DNA from: an uncultured Lachnospiraceae bacterium | GTDB lineage: Bacteria > Bacillota > Clostridia > Lachnospirales > Lachnospiraceae | Direction: 5' to 3' | Assembly: GCA_910577675.1 (NCBI GenBank) | Contig: CAJTOR010000002.1 | Coordinates: forward strand, 132,146 to 196,145 | DNA length: 64,000 nucleotides | In this document: positions 35,453-43,924 of the stretch, piece by piece | How positions within the stretch are numbered: the first letter of the stretch is position 1 | Layout: each line of letters starts with the position of its first letter | Program-made: the position numbers and the translations under genes | The notes under the pieces: generated by a model | Databases searched by the model: none | Told to the model about the DNA's origin: nothing | Seen by the model: the letters and a program-made list of their open reading frames with translations, nothing else

Positions 35453-35487
35453 GAATGTAGCTACCAATGAAAGGAAGGTTGACTGTT

Positions 35488-37119
35488 ATGAGAAAGCATT
35501 ATGAAAAAATGGTTCAGGATGCGGATAAGCGTGTCCTGCGCGCATTGCGTCTTCAAAATATGGAAGTGGGAAATCCACAATATGGCGGTTTTATGGAGGA
35601 AGATGGGATATACCAGGCAAAATCTACAATCTATAAGCTTTCGAACCTTGCAACTGCCTATCTGAACCAGGATTGCAAATATTACCATGATCCGCTGGTA
35701 TTTGAGAGGGTGGTTGCCGCGACGGATTTTGTCCGCCATGTGCAGCATGAGGATGGTTTGTTTGATTATGTGACCGGAAACTTTTTTTCCGTGCCGGATA
35801 CGGCGCTGTGTATCCGCAAACTCCTACCGCTTGTAAAATACCTGCGCAATCATGCGCAGACGCAGCAGGAAAAGGAAATTCTTATGCGTCTGGAGGTTAT
35901 TGTGCGTTCGGGGGCGCAGGGATTATTAGAAGAAGAAAACCCGACACCGGAATGCCGCCTTATTCTGGCAGCGGTACTTGCTGCCTGCGGGAAACTTTTT
36001 GCCTGCGAGGATATGACCAAAGCAGTATTGGAATGTCTTAAAGAAGGTATTGGCTGCAATGAGGACGGACAGTTTGACGAGAGGACATCTGACAATGCAA
36101 ACCGTCTGAATAATGATGCCTTAGTGGTGCTTTCCGAGGCACTTTCCGATCCTGCCTACGAGCAGTATGCAATCAAAAACCTGAAGATGATGTTATGTTA
36201 CTGGGAACCGGATGACAGTGTGTTCCAGGAGAGTTCCACCCGTTTTGGAAAGGAGCGTCTGATTTTCCCAAAGGATTATTACTATGTATATCTTTCCCTG
36301 GGAATGCGCTATCAGATTCCGGAATTTCTGGCGATGGCAAATCATATTTTTTGTATGGTGGAGGAAAAACAGATTTCTTCGCCAGACTTTTTAATGCAGA
36401 TGATGAACCATCCAGATTTAATTGCACTTGAGTACGATACGGAGGGCATCCCTACCAAATACCGGATGTTTTTTAAGGAATCGGGGATTGCCAGGGTGCG
36501 CCATGGGGATACTACCTACACGGTGATGAGGGGGAAAACACATTTCTTATATATGCATTCCGGCTCAATTAAATTTGTGATGAAACTTGCGGGGAGCTTT
36601 TATGAGCACCGCGCCTTTTGCGCCGAGATTATGGAGGAACTTCCTGACGGTGCCATCCACCTGCACCAGACAATGCACGGCGGCTATGGTTTCCCGTTTG
36701 GGAAAAAGCAGGAGGGCGAATGGTGGAAAGCGGATACGGCTGTAAAGCCGCGCCGGGAAAGACCGGGGATGGATATCGATGTTATTATCCGCGAGGAAGA
36801 GGAAGAGTTGGCAGTGGAATTAAAAGTGTCCGGGGTAAAAGGTGCACCGTGGCGTGTGGAGATGGCTTTTGCGGGGATTGACCGAATTGTGAACGGGCAT
36901 ATGGACATTGCTGTAAGGGGCAATGAAAGTATTATTGTAAAAGATTCCTACTTTGAGGCATCCAACCAGTTAAACGGTCTTGTGATAGGACCTGCGTTCG
37001 GTACGCACCGCTATACCGAAGGGCGTGAGGAGGGCAGTGCAAGGATCCTTGGGGCGGCAACCGTCTATTTTACGGATGATACGGAATTTTCCCATACGGT
37101 GCGTATCCGCAGGGTATAG
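35488..37119 (+). CDS. Uncharacterised 543-aa protein, possible toroid fold
   Basis: A large cytosolic protein without signal peptide. The N-terminal about 330 residues are regular helices with repeated short motifs (for example FMEEDGIYQAKSTIYKLSNL and CIRKLLPLVKYL), as in alpha/alpha-toroid glycan enzymes. The C-terminal about 200 residues are beta-rich. The plan recalls heparinase II/III-like or glucuronyl-hydrolase-type proteins, but I see no diagnostic catalytic motif. The start MRKHYEKM follows GGAAGG; an in-frame ATG at 35467 has no site. The only promoter-like element upstream is the terminal -10 box of the tandem repeat. Confidence 0.7.
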   Translation: MRKHYEKMVQDADKRVLRALRLQNMEVGNPQYGGFMEEDGIYQAKSTIYKLSNLATAYLNQDCKYYHDPLVFERVVAATDFVRHVQHEDGLFDYVTGNFFSVPDTALCIRKLLPLVKYLRNHAQTQQEKEILMRLEVIVRSGAQGLLEEENPTPECRLILAAVLAACGKLFACEDMTKAVLECLKEGIGCNEDGQFDERTSDNANRLNNDALVVLSEALSDPAYEQYAIKNLKMMLCYWEPDDSVFQESSTRFGKERLIFPKDYYYVYLSLGMRYQIPEFLAMANHIFCMVEEKQISSPDFLMQMMNHPDLIALEYDTEGIPTKYRMFFKESGIARVRHGDTTYTVMRGKTHFLYMHSGSIKFVMKLAGSFYEHRAFCAEIMEELPDGAIHLHQTMHGGYGFPFGKKQEGEWWKADTAVKPRRERPGMDIDVIIREEEEELAVELKVSGVKGAPWRVEMAFAGIDRIVNGHMDIAVRGNESIIVKDSYFEASNQLNGLVIGPAFGTHRYTEGREEGSARILGAATVYFTDDTEFSHTVRIRRV

Positions 37120-37154
37120 GGTTTTGATGCGTACAGAAAAAGGGGAAAAAATAC

Positions 37155-37183
37155 TTGCTTTTTTCCGGGGAATCATGTAACAT
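37155..37183 (+). promoter_or_regulatory. Promoter of the purine genes
   Basis: TTGCTT (37155-37160), 17 bases, TAACAT (37178-37183), about 45 bases upstream of the ZTP riboswitch. Confidence 0.5.
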
Positions 37184-37227
37184 AAAAAATAGGAAACCGG
37201 AACATAAGTCTTTATACTTTGTTTTGT

Positions 37228-37352
37228 GGAACCGTGCAAGTGCACGACTGGCGGAAAACAGCCAAAGCTGTGCAGGGTAACCTGCGGGGAGTGCATTAAG
37301 AAGAAAAGCCGACCGCCTGGGCGAATGCATATTGCTTCCGCCCAGGCTTTGT
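37228..37352 (+). promoter_or_regulatory. ZTP/ZMP riboswitch (pfl motif)
   Basis: The aptamer shows the first domain GTGCACGACTGGCGGAAAAC followed by a stem and GGGGAGTGCA, then a linker and the conserved second hairpin with CCGCCTGGGC (37314-37323). The last element also forms the 5' arm of a terminator (GCCTGGGCG 37315-37323 with CGCCCAGGC 37339-37347, then TTT and GTGCGTTTTT). Binding of ZMP/ZTP, which builds up when 10-formyl-tetrahydrofolate is short, would hold the aptamer form and allow transcription of the two purine genes downstream. Confidence 0.9.
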
Positions 37353-37499
37353 GCGTTTTTGGCATATTTATACCCGAATTTTTATGCACAGGGATGCGAG
37401 TGGAAATTATCTTCGCTACTAGATTGTGCTTTTAGGCACGGGGCGGCATGAAGCACTTATATGCATTAATACACATCCAAAATGAAAGGTGGTATTTTC

Positions 37500-38216
37500 A
37501 TGGAAGTTTTATCGCTGAAAAAGGAACTGGAAAACAATGCGTATCCGGGCAGGGGGATTGTGATCGGGCGCTCGGAGGACGCAAAATATGCAGTGGCTGC
37601 CTATTTTATTATGGGCAGGAGCAGTAACAGCCGCAACCGTGTGTTTGTTGTGGACGGGGAGGGAATCCGCACACAGGCATTTGACCCGTCAAAACTTGAA
37701 GACCCGAGCCTGATTATCTATGCCCCGGTTCGTGTGCTTGGCAACAAAACAATTGTTACAAACGGCGACCAGACAGACACAATCTATGAGGGGATGGATT
37801 CTCAGATGACCTTTGAGCAATCCCTGCGCTCCCGCGAGTTCGAGCCGGACGCGCCGAACTACACGCCTCGCATTTCCGGCATTATGCATCTTGAGGGGGG
37901 CGGCTATAATTACGCTATGTCGATTTTAAAAAGCAATAATGGTGACCCGTCCTCGTGCCACCGCCATACTTTTGCCTATCAGAACCCGAAAGCGGGCGAG
38001 GGGCATTTTATCCACACTTATATGCATGACGGCAACCCGCTGCCAAGCTTTGAGGGGGAGCCAAAACCTGTTTCGATTACAGGGGATATGGAAGCCTTTG
38101 GAAATATGCTCTGGAACGCCTTAAACGAGGAGAACAAAGTATCCCTGTTTGTGCGCTACATTGATATAGCAACCGGCAAATACGAAACAAAGATATACAA
38201 TAAAAACCAAAAATAA
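37500..38216 (+). CDS. IMP cyclohydrolase (PurO-like)
   Basis: A 238-residue enzyme that closes FAICAR to IMP, the last step of purine synthesis. It resembles the single-domain archaeal-type IMP cyclohydrolase family (PF07826), not the N-terminal domain of PurH: NAYPGRGIVIGRSEDAKYAVAAYFIMGRS and NRVFVVDGEGIRTQ open the protein, and YIDIATGKYETKIYNK closes it. The start MEVLSLKKEL follows AAAGGTGG. It is controlled by the ZTP riboswitch and paired with the separate formyltransferase 140 bases downstream. Confidence 0.88.
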   Translation: MEVLSLKKELENNAYPGRGIVIGRSEDAKYAVAAYFIMGRSSNSRNRVFVVDGEGIRTQAFDPSKLEDPSLIIYAPVRVLGNKTIVTNGDQTDTIYEGMDSQMTFEQSLRSREFEPDAPNYTPRISGIMHLEGGGYNYAMSILKSNNGDPSSCHRHTFAYQNPKAGEGHFIHTYMHDGNPLPSFEGEPKPVSITGDMEAFGNMLWNALNEENKVSLFVRYIDIATGKYETKIYNKNQK

Positions 38217-38257
38217 AAAATAATATTTGCGGAACTAAAAACAGCATAATCCCGGAG

Positions 38258-38318
38258 CGCGCCCGGAGGAATGAATGGGAGCGGAGCGAACAGAAATTCC
38301 TCGTGGGTAAAGGGCGCG
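38258..38318 (+). repeat. Long imperfect hairpin between the purine genes
   Basis: CGCGCCC (38258-38264) pairs with GGGCGCG (38312-38318), and GAGGAAT (38266-38272) with ATTCCTC (38296-38302), giving a nested stem. It is flanked by near-copies of GCGGAACTAAAAA and GCGGGACTAAAAA. No T-run follows. It could tune the ratio of the two enzymes or be a small repeat insertion. Confidence 0.6.
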
Positions 38319-38357
38319 TGAAGGGAGTATGCGGGACTAAAAATAGGAGATATCAAT

Positions 38358-39536
38358 ATGAATGAGATTCAGTTAAAATATGGGTGCAATCCAAATCAGA
38401 AGCCGTCGAGAATCTATATGGAGGACGGCAGCGAACTTCCGGTAACCGTCTTAAACGGCAAGCCGGGCTACATCAATTTCCTTGATGCATTCAATGGCTG
38501 GCAGTTGGTAAATGAATTAAAGCAGGCAACCGGACTTGTGGCAGCAACATCCTTTAAGCATGTTTCCCCGGCTGGCGCGGCAGTTGGACTTCCGCTTGAT
38601 GATACACTTGCAAAAATATATTGGGTGGACGATCTGGGGGAACTCACCCCGCTTGCAAGCGCCTATGCAAGGGCGCGCGGTGCGGATCGCATGTCCTCCT
38701 ACGGCGATTTTATCGCGCTCTCAGATGTGTGTGATGTGTGCACCGCAAATCTGATTAAGCGCGAGGTATCCGACGGGGTAATTGCGCCGGGCTATGAGCC
38801 GGAGGCGCTTGAAATCTTAAAATCCAAAAAGAAGGGCAATTACAATATTATTCAGATTGACGATTCCTATATCCCGGCAGAAATTGAGAAAAAGCAGGTG
38901 TACGGCATTACTTTTGAACAGGGCAGAAATGAATTAAACTGCAACGAGGAGCTGCTATCAGATATTGTAACGAAAAATAAAGAGATTCCGGAAAGTGCGC
39001 TGATCGACATGAAGATATCGCTGATTACGCTGAAATATACCCAGTCCAATTCCGTATGCTATGTAAAGGGTGGACAGGCCATCGGGATCGGCGCGGGGCA
39101 GCAGTCCAGAATCCATTGCACAAGACTTGCAGGGCAGAAAGCGGACAACTGGTTTTTGCGCCAGTCGCCGCAGGTGATGGGTCTGAAATTCTTAGATGGT
39201 TTGGGAAGGGCTGACCGCGACAATGCGATTGATATCTATATGGGCGACGAGTGCGAGGATGTACTTGCAGACGGGGCATGGGAAAAGATTTTCAAGGAAA
39301 AACCGGCAGAATTTACAAGGGAGGAAAAGAAGGCGTGGCTTGCAGGAATGCAGGATGTGATCTGTGGCTCCGACGCATTCTTCCCGTTCTCCGACAATGT
39401 GGAGCGCGCGCATAAAAGCGGTGTAAAATATATTGCACAGCCGGGCGGCTCCATCCGCGACGATGCGGTGATTGAATGCTGTGACAAATACGGGATGGTA
39501 ATGGCATTCACGGGAATAAGGTTGTTCCATCACTAA
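38358..39536 (+). CDS. AICAR formyltransferase (stand-alone)
   Basis: A 392-residue enzyme that transfers the formyl group of 10-formyl-THF to AICAR (ZMP). It corresponds to the C-terminal domain of PurH without the IMP cyclohydrolase half: LKYGCNPNQKPS, the catalytic Lys-His in SFKHVSPAGAA, KYTQSNSVCYVKGGQAIGIGAGQQSR, and the C-terminal VKYIAQPGGSIRDD followed by the final Phe-Thr-Gly segment. The start follows TAGGAG. It is the natural partner of the PurO-like gene upstream, and its substrate is the riboswitch ligand. Confidence 0.93.
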   Translation: MNEIQLKYGCNPNQKPSRIYMEDGSELPVTVLNGKPGYINFLDAFNGWQLVNELKQATGLVAATSFKHVSPAGAAVGLPLDDTLAKIYWVDDLGELTPLASAYARARGADRMSSYGDFIALSDVCDVCTANLIKREVSDGVIAPGYEPEALEILKSKKKGNYNIIQIDDSYIPAEIEKKQVYGITFEQGRNELNCNEELLSDIVTKNKEIPESALIDMKISLITLKYTQSNSVCYVKGGQAIGIGAGQQSRIHCTRLAGQKADNWFLRQSPQVMGLKFLDGLGRADRDNAIDIYMGDECEDVLADGAWEKIFKEKPAEFTREEKKAWLAGMQDVICGSDAFFPFSDNVERAHKSGVKYIAQPGGSIRDDAVIECCDKYGMVMAFTGIRLFHH

Positions 39537-40097
39537 AGAAAATTTGGGGTGGGGGGGATAATAAATAGGATTATTTGGAATAAAAAGGGTAAATATTACA
39601 AAATAGTAGTCTGGTAAAAGATTAATTATGAAATATTCTTTTATTGGTAAAGATAGTGTCTATTCAATTGTTTTACTGCTCTGTTTGGAAATTTGTTACA
39701 TGTTTTAGTTGTGCGTTAATGGGTATTAGTGTTTTTGATGTAAAATTGTTCACTGTAGGCAGTAGTTTAATGATACTATTTTCTAAATTGATATTTAGTG
39801 ACATCCTCCCTCATCTCTACAAATGATTAACATAGGAAATGAAGTAAAACGGGGATTGAAGTTTATTTGTTTTCAGAGGTTTTATAATTCTCTATCTTGG
39901 GTAGATGAATAACAAATCATCCTTCCTTTGATAATTATTTATACATAGTGTTGGCACCAGTGATTCAGCCATAAATTAATGTATTTTTATGGTGTGTGGT
40001 TTGCCTGTTTATACTGTAGTTGAAAGGCTGCCCGAATGAGAATCAACAGTCCGTATTCTTGTGAAAGGAAGCCTTTGTTTCTTTAGGAAGGAAGAGA
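39537..40097. other. 560-bp AT-rich gap
   Basis: No gene is supported here. A 60-codon hydrophobic frame (39644-39826) lacks a ribosome binding site. The base composition is clearly more AT-rich than the flanking purine genes and marks the start of an accessory stretch reaching to about 41.8 kb. No terminator with a clean T-run is seen after the formyltransferase gene. Confidence 0.6.
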
Positions 40098-40655
40098 ATG
40101 CTAACGGAAAGACTTATATTAAGAAAATTTGAAAATAACGATATGGAGGCATTGTATTTACTTTTGAGTGATAAGGAGGTAAATACTTTCCTGCCGTGGT
40201 TTCCGGTTAAAAATATGGAAGAAACGAAAAGTTTTTATAAAAAGCATTTTCTGGATCAGCCGTATAGTTTCGCGATTTGCCTGAAAGAGGATAATATTCC
40301 GATCGGATATATTAAGATGGAAACGGATGACAGCCATGATTTTGGGTATGCGCTTCGCAGGGAATTTTGGAATGGGGGAATTGTTACGGAAGCAGGAAAG
40401 GCATTTGTTGAGTGCATGAGGCAGGAGAATATTCCCTACATTACAGCAACGCATGATAGAAATAATCCGGGAAGTGGCAAAGTTATGAGAAAGGTAGGAA
40501 TGAAATATTGTTATTCTTATAATGAACAATGGCAGCCCAAAGATTTTCTGGTAACGTTCCGAATGTATCAGTTAAATTTGGATGGACGGGAAGATAGAGT
40601 ATATGATAAATATAGAAAGCTTTACAATATGCATTTTGTTGAAAAGAATCTGTAA
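40098..40655 (+). CDS. GNAT family N-acetyltransferase
   Basis: A 185-residue acetyltransferase of the RimJ/RimL-like Acetyltransf_3 group. TERLILRKFENNDME is the family start; the core has FAICLKEDNIPIGYIKM, FGYALRREFWNGGIVTEAG and NPGSGKVMRKVGMKY, a form of the acetyl-CoA motif. The start follows GGAAGGAAGAG. AT-rich, in a stretch that also holds a pseudogene, so it may have been acquired. The acceptor is unknown. Confidence 0.88.
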   Translation: MLTERLILRKFENNDMEALYLLLSDKEVNTFLPWFPVKNMEETKSFYKKHFLDQPYSFAICLKEDNIPIGYIKMETDDSHDFGYALRREFWNGGIVTEAGKAFVECMRQENIPYITATHDRNNPGSGKVMRKVGMKYCYSYNEQWQPKDFLVTFRMYQLNLDGREDRVYDKYRKLYNMHFVEKNL

Positions 40656-40817
40656 ATAATTGTTTGTCAGGCGGATGTATTACGTGCGGTGTATAAATAC
40701 ATAAATATATGTTCTCTTAAAAAATATAATTTCGTTGGTAACTTATAGGTCTTTATAAAATTAAAAATGGTAACCAATACATCTTTATAAGCTCAAAAAC
40801 AGTAAAGGGTATAAAAT

Positions 40818-41294
40818 ATAGAAAAAATTGAAATATTATGTGCCAGTGACACTGAATTCGAGCCATTTTTAAAATTGATTTCTTTTTCCCAGGTAATTGA
40901 AAAATCGATGTTGAAATTTCATTTGGGACGAATTAATGAAGCGGAAATTGTGGCGGTGTACAGCGGAGTTTGTAAGGTGAACGCGGCGATTGCCGCGCAG
41001 GTTTTGATTGATCTATTCCATGTGGACTGTGTGGTCAATGCTGGTACTGCGGGAGGAATGGAGGAAAGTGTCAGGCTTTTTGATACGGTAGTATCCGAGC
41101 GGATGGTTTACCATGATGTGGCGGAGGATGTATTGACAGAATTTCACCCGTGGCTAAAAGAAAATTGTTTTACAGCCGACCCTCGATTGCTTGACGCTGC
41201 GAAAAGATATAAAGAAAAAACGGAGTATCCTATTTTGTTTGGGGTGATGGCGACGGGGGAACAGTTTATCGAGGATGAAAAAAGGGAGGAGTAA
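40818..41294 (+). pseudogene. Truncated MTA/SAH nucleosidase
   Basis: The frame reads IEKIEILCASDTEFEPFL and continues through VNAGTAGGMEESVRLFDTVVSE and GVMATGEQFIED, which is the N-terminal and middle part of 5'-methylthioadenosine/S-adenosylhomocysteine nucleosidase (PNP_UDP fold). The expected start codon position is ATA (40818), with AAAGGG before it, and an in-frame stop follows DEKREE. The last third, including the VDMET ribose-binding motif and the catalytic Asp, is missing. Both ends are therefore damaged and it is unlikely to be functional. Confidence 0.82.
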
Positions 41295-41982
41295 AGAATT
41301 CGGAAAATGGTTGACAAAGAATATTGTTGTCAGTATAATGTAATGTAGAAAATAAATTGTATTAGACCATATGGGCAGGAAGGATGTCTCTTGATTGTGG
41401 TATATGCCGTGAGCCGAAAATTCTAATATTGGAGGCGGAAAGCACCAATGTCCGGAACGAGTATTTTGGTTTGATACAAAATAAAAAAGGGGGTACTGTC
41501 ATGTTGATTTTTGCCTGCAAAAAATTGCGCTAAGAAAACGGAAAAGTGATGGACGCGGAGAGGTTTTGGGCTCTCTTTGTTTGTTGTACCCGATTTTGCA
41601 TTTTTTGCGTGGCAATGAGAAGATGACAGTACTTTAATGTGGGCGAAAAGCTTTGCGCTTTTGGCCTGTGTTTTGAGTATGTTTTTTTGCTGCGGAATTT
41701 TGCCGCAGCTTTTTTTATGCACAGACCCGTGCAGGGGAAATATGCCATAAAGGCGGTGCACGGGTCGCGCGGTGGGTATATTCGATTGCGCGCGGGCACC
41801 CAGAGGAAAAATATCAGCAGAAGTTTAGGGGCAGCGTGCCAGGTATACCAGGCTGCAACCGGATATTAAAAAGGGAATATGAGGCAACAGGTCTTCCCTT
41901 TCTTGATATTTGCCCGCAAAACTGCAAGGGTATGAAGATTTGCACGGGAATGCAATATGTGTGGAAAGAAAGGAATTTTATA
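41295..41982 (+). other. 690-bp gap with orphan promoter and tiny ORF
   Basis: A near-perfect promoter, TTGACA (41311-41316), 17 bases, TATAAT (41334-41339), reads into a stretch with no recognised gene. At 41448-41474 an 8-codon frame (MSGTSILV) follows GGAGGCGGAAAGC. A bidirectional terminator-like hairpin is at 41689. The promoter may drive a small leader RNA, or formerly drove a gene now lost. Longer frames in this gap lack start signals. Confidence 0.5.
41689..41716. terminator. Hairpin terminator, probably bidirectional
   Basis: GCTGCGG (41689-41695) pairs with CCGCAGC (41703-41709), followed by seven T; a T-rich stretch also lies just upstream (41681-41688). Confidence 0.75.
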
Positions 41983-43890
41983 ATGGAGAATAAAAAAGAA
42001 AAGTGCGCGGACATGGAGCTCTTTTCGGCTGCAAAATACCTGCTGCGCGGGTTTTATGGTTCGAGCCGCATTAATGTTTTTCTGCCGCTTTTTATCTGTG
42101 TGAGTGCGACCTTGGTAAGCCTGCTTGCCATGTACCTGCCGAAGATTGTTCTTGATGCGGTTGAGCGGGGAGTAACAGTGAGGGAGCTTTTTGGTAAGGT
42201 TTTTATTATCGGCGCGCTGTTTGCGGCAATGTCGATCGCCGCGATGCTTCTGCGCAATGAGCTTGAACTTATCTCGCAGAATTTTTTGTATACGGAGCTT
42301 ACCGCGCGCTGGGAGCGGGGGATGCTGCGCATGGAATACGGGGATTTTGTGTCGGAGCACGGCAAGTTACTGGCGGAGAAAGCGCGGAATGCGATCAGCA
42401 GCCCGAACTGGGGCGCGGTGAAATTTCTCTCCTTGCTTACCGAAGTACTCGAAGCTCTGGCAGGGCTTTTGGTCTGCGGCGGGATTGTCGGGATGCTGCA
42501 TCCGGCAATTGTTCTGTTCCTGCTTGTTTTATTTGCGGTGCAGCTTTGGTTTTCTGCGCGGACGCAGAGGGGCAAGCAGCAGTTGAAAAAAGAGCGGGCG
42601 GCAGTGGAGAAGCGACTTGGCTATCTTGCATGGGGAATGCGGGGGCGGAAGGAGGGAAAGGATATCAGATTGTATTCCTTTGATGTGCTGCTGCGAAATA
42701 TTGCAGAACAGACCGTAAAGGCAAAGCGGAAAGTGGAGGGAAGAGCCGAAAGATTCCAGCTTTATAATATGTTGTTTGCCGCCTTCCTGCTTTTGCTGCG
42801 CGACGGTACGGCATATTTTTATCTGATCTGGCGCTTTATGAATTCGGGGATGACACTCGGTGATTTCACACTTTATTTTGCGGCGATTACCGGCGTTGGC
42901 GGCGGTCTTTTGCAGCTTGCGCAGGCGCTTTCCAATTTTTTTGAAACAGGGCGGTATGTTGGGGACTTTTATGAATTTATACAATATAGCGGCGGAGGGG
43001 AAAAAGACGGCAAAAAGAAGGAGGGGAATGAGAAATTCCCCGGCTTAAAAGAGGGTGCAAAAAGTAACCAAAAAGTGCAGCCTTTTGTACCGGATAAAGT
43101 TTCCCTGTGTTTTGAGAATGTGTCGTTTTCCTATTTTGTGGAGCAGGACGGGGTGAAGCAGGAAATACCAGTGATAAAAAATTTGAACCTGACGATTTTG
43201 GCGGGGGAGAGTATTGCCATCGTGGGTGTGAACGGCGCGGGAAAATCTACTTTTGTAAAGCTGCTCTGCGGGCTTTTAAAGCCGAGTGAGGGCAGGATTC
43301 TTGTAAACGGTGCGGATAGCAGAGAGTTTGACAGGGAGGATTATTTCGGGCTGTTTTCGGCAGTATTTCAGAAATCCGGTTTTCTGCCAGTCAGTATTGC
43401 GGAAAACATTATGCTGAATGTAAGAAGAAAGAAAACAGAAAACGCGGATGTTGAGGCAATGTGGGAGTGCATCCGCAGTGCGGGGCTTGAGGAGAAGGTA
43501 AAATCCCTGCCGCATGGCGTGGACACCTGCCTGGTAAAGCGGATCGCGCAGGATGGGACGGAACTGTCGGGCGGGCAGGAGCAAAAATTACTGCTTGCCA
43601 GGGCATTATACAAAGATGCGCCGGTGCTTATTTTGGATGAGCCGACGGCGGCGCTTGACGCGGTGGCGGAGCACAGGATTTATCAGGATTACCGGCGGAT
43701 GACAAAGGGGAAAACAACGGTCTTTATCTCGCACCGCTTAGCATCCACAAGGTTTTGCGACCGGATCTTATTGTTCTCGGACGGTGTGGTTTTGGAGAGC
43801 GGGACACACGAGGAACTGCTTGCGCGGGGCGGGCAGTATGCAAAAATGTTTGAAGTGCAGAGCCAGTATTACCGGGAAGAAGGGGAATAA
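41983..43890 (+). CDS. ABC transporter permease/ATP-binding protein
   Basis: A 635-residue half-transporter of the exporter type. About six helices (residues 25-330) precede the ATPase domain with Walker A GVNGAGKST, Q-loop VFQKSGF, signature LSGGQEQKLLLARAL, Walker B VLILDEPTAALD and switch FISHRLA. A charged linker (KKEGNEKFPG...) precedes the ATPase. The start MENKKEKCADME follows AAAGGAAT; an earlier ATG has no such site. The next gene is a second half-transporter 34 bases downstream, so the two probably form a heterodimer exporting a peptide, lipid or drug. Confidence 0.92.
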   Translation: MENKKEKCADMELFSAAKYLLRGFYGSSRINVFLPLFICVSATLVSLLAMYLPKIVLDAVERGVTVRELFGKVFIIGALFAAMSIAAMLLRNELELISQNFLYTELTARWERGMLRMEYGDFVSEHGKLLAEKARNAISSPNWGAVKFLSLLTEVLEALAGLLVCGGIVGMLHPAIVLFLLVLFAVQLWFSARTQRGKQQLKKERAAVEKRLGYLAWGMRGRKEGKDIRLYSFDVLLRNIAEQTVKAKRKVEGRAERFQLYNMLFAAFLLLLRDGTAYFYLIWRFMNSGMTLGDFTLYFAAITGVGGGLLQLAQALSNFFETGRYVGDFYEFIQYSGGGEKDGKKKEGNEKFPGLKEGAKSNQKVQPFVPDKVSLCFENVSFSYFVEQDGVKQEIPVIKNLNLTILAGESIAIVGVNGAGKSTFVKLLCGLLKPSEGRILVNGADSREFDREDYFGLFSAVFQKSGFLPVSIAENIMLNVRRKKTENADVEAMWECIRSAGLEEKVKSLPHGVDTCLVKRIAQDGTELSGGQEQKLLLARALYKDAPVLILDEPTAALDAVAEHRIYQDYRRMTKGKTTVFISHRLASTRFCDRILLFSDGVVLESGTHEELLARGGQYAKMFEVQSQYYREEGE

Positions 43891-43924
43891 AAACCTTGAA
43901 ATCAGGAAAGGATGGTATGGGTCA

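Noticed and set aside
35092..35467. Minus-strand frames across the tandem repeat
   Set aside because: The repeated peptide only reflects the repeat unit being read in one frame; the starts lack ribosome binding sites and no known domain appears.
39644..39826. 60-codon hydrophobic frame in the AT-rich gap
   Set aside because: No ribosome binding site or homology that I can see; frames of this size are expected by chance in AT-rich DNA.
41639..41869. 76-codon frame before the ABC exporter
   Set aside because: It spans the hairpin terminator at 41689 and has no ribosome binding site.
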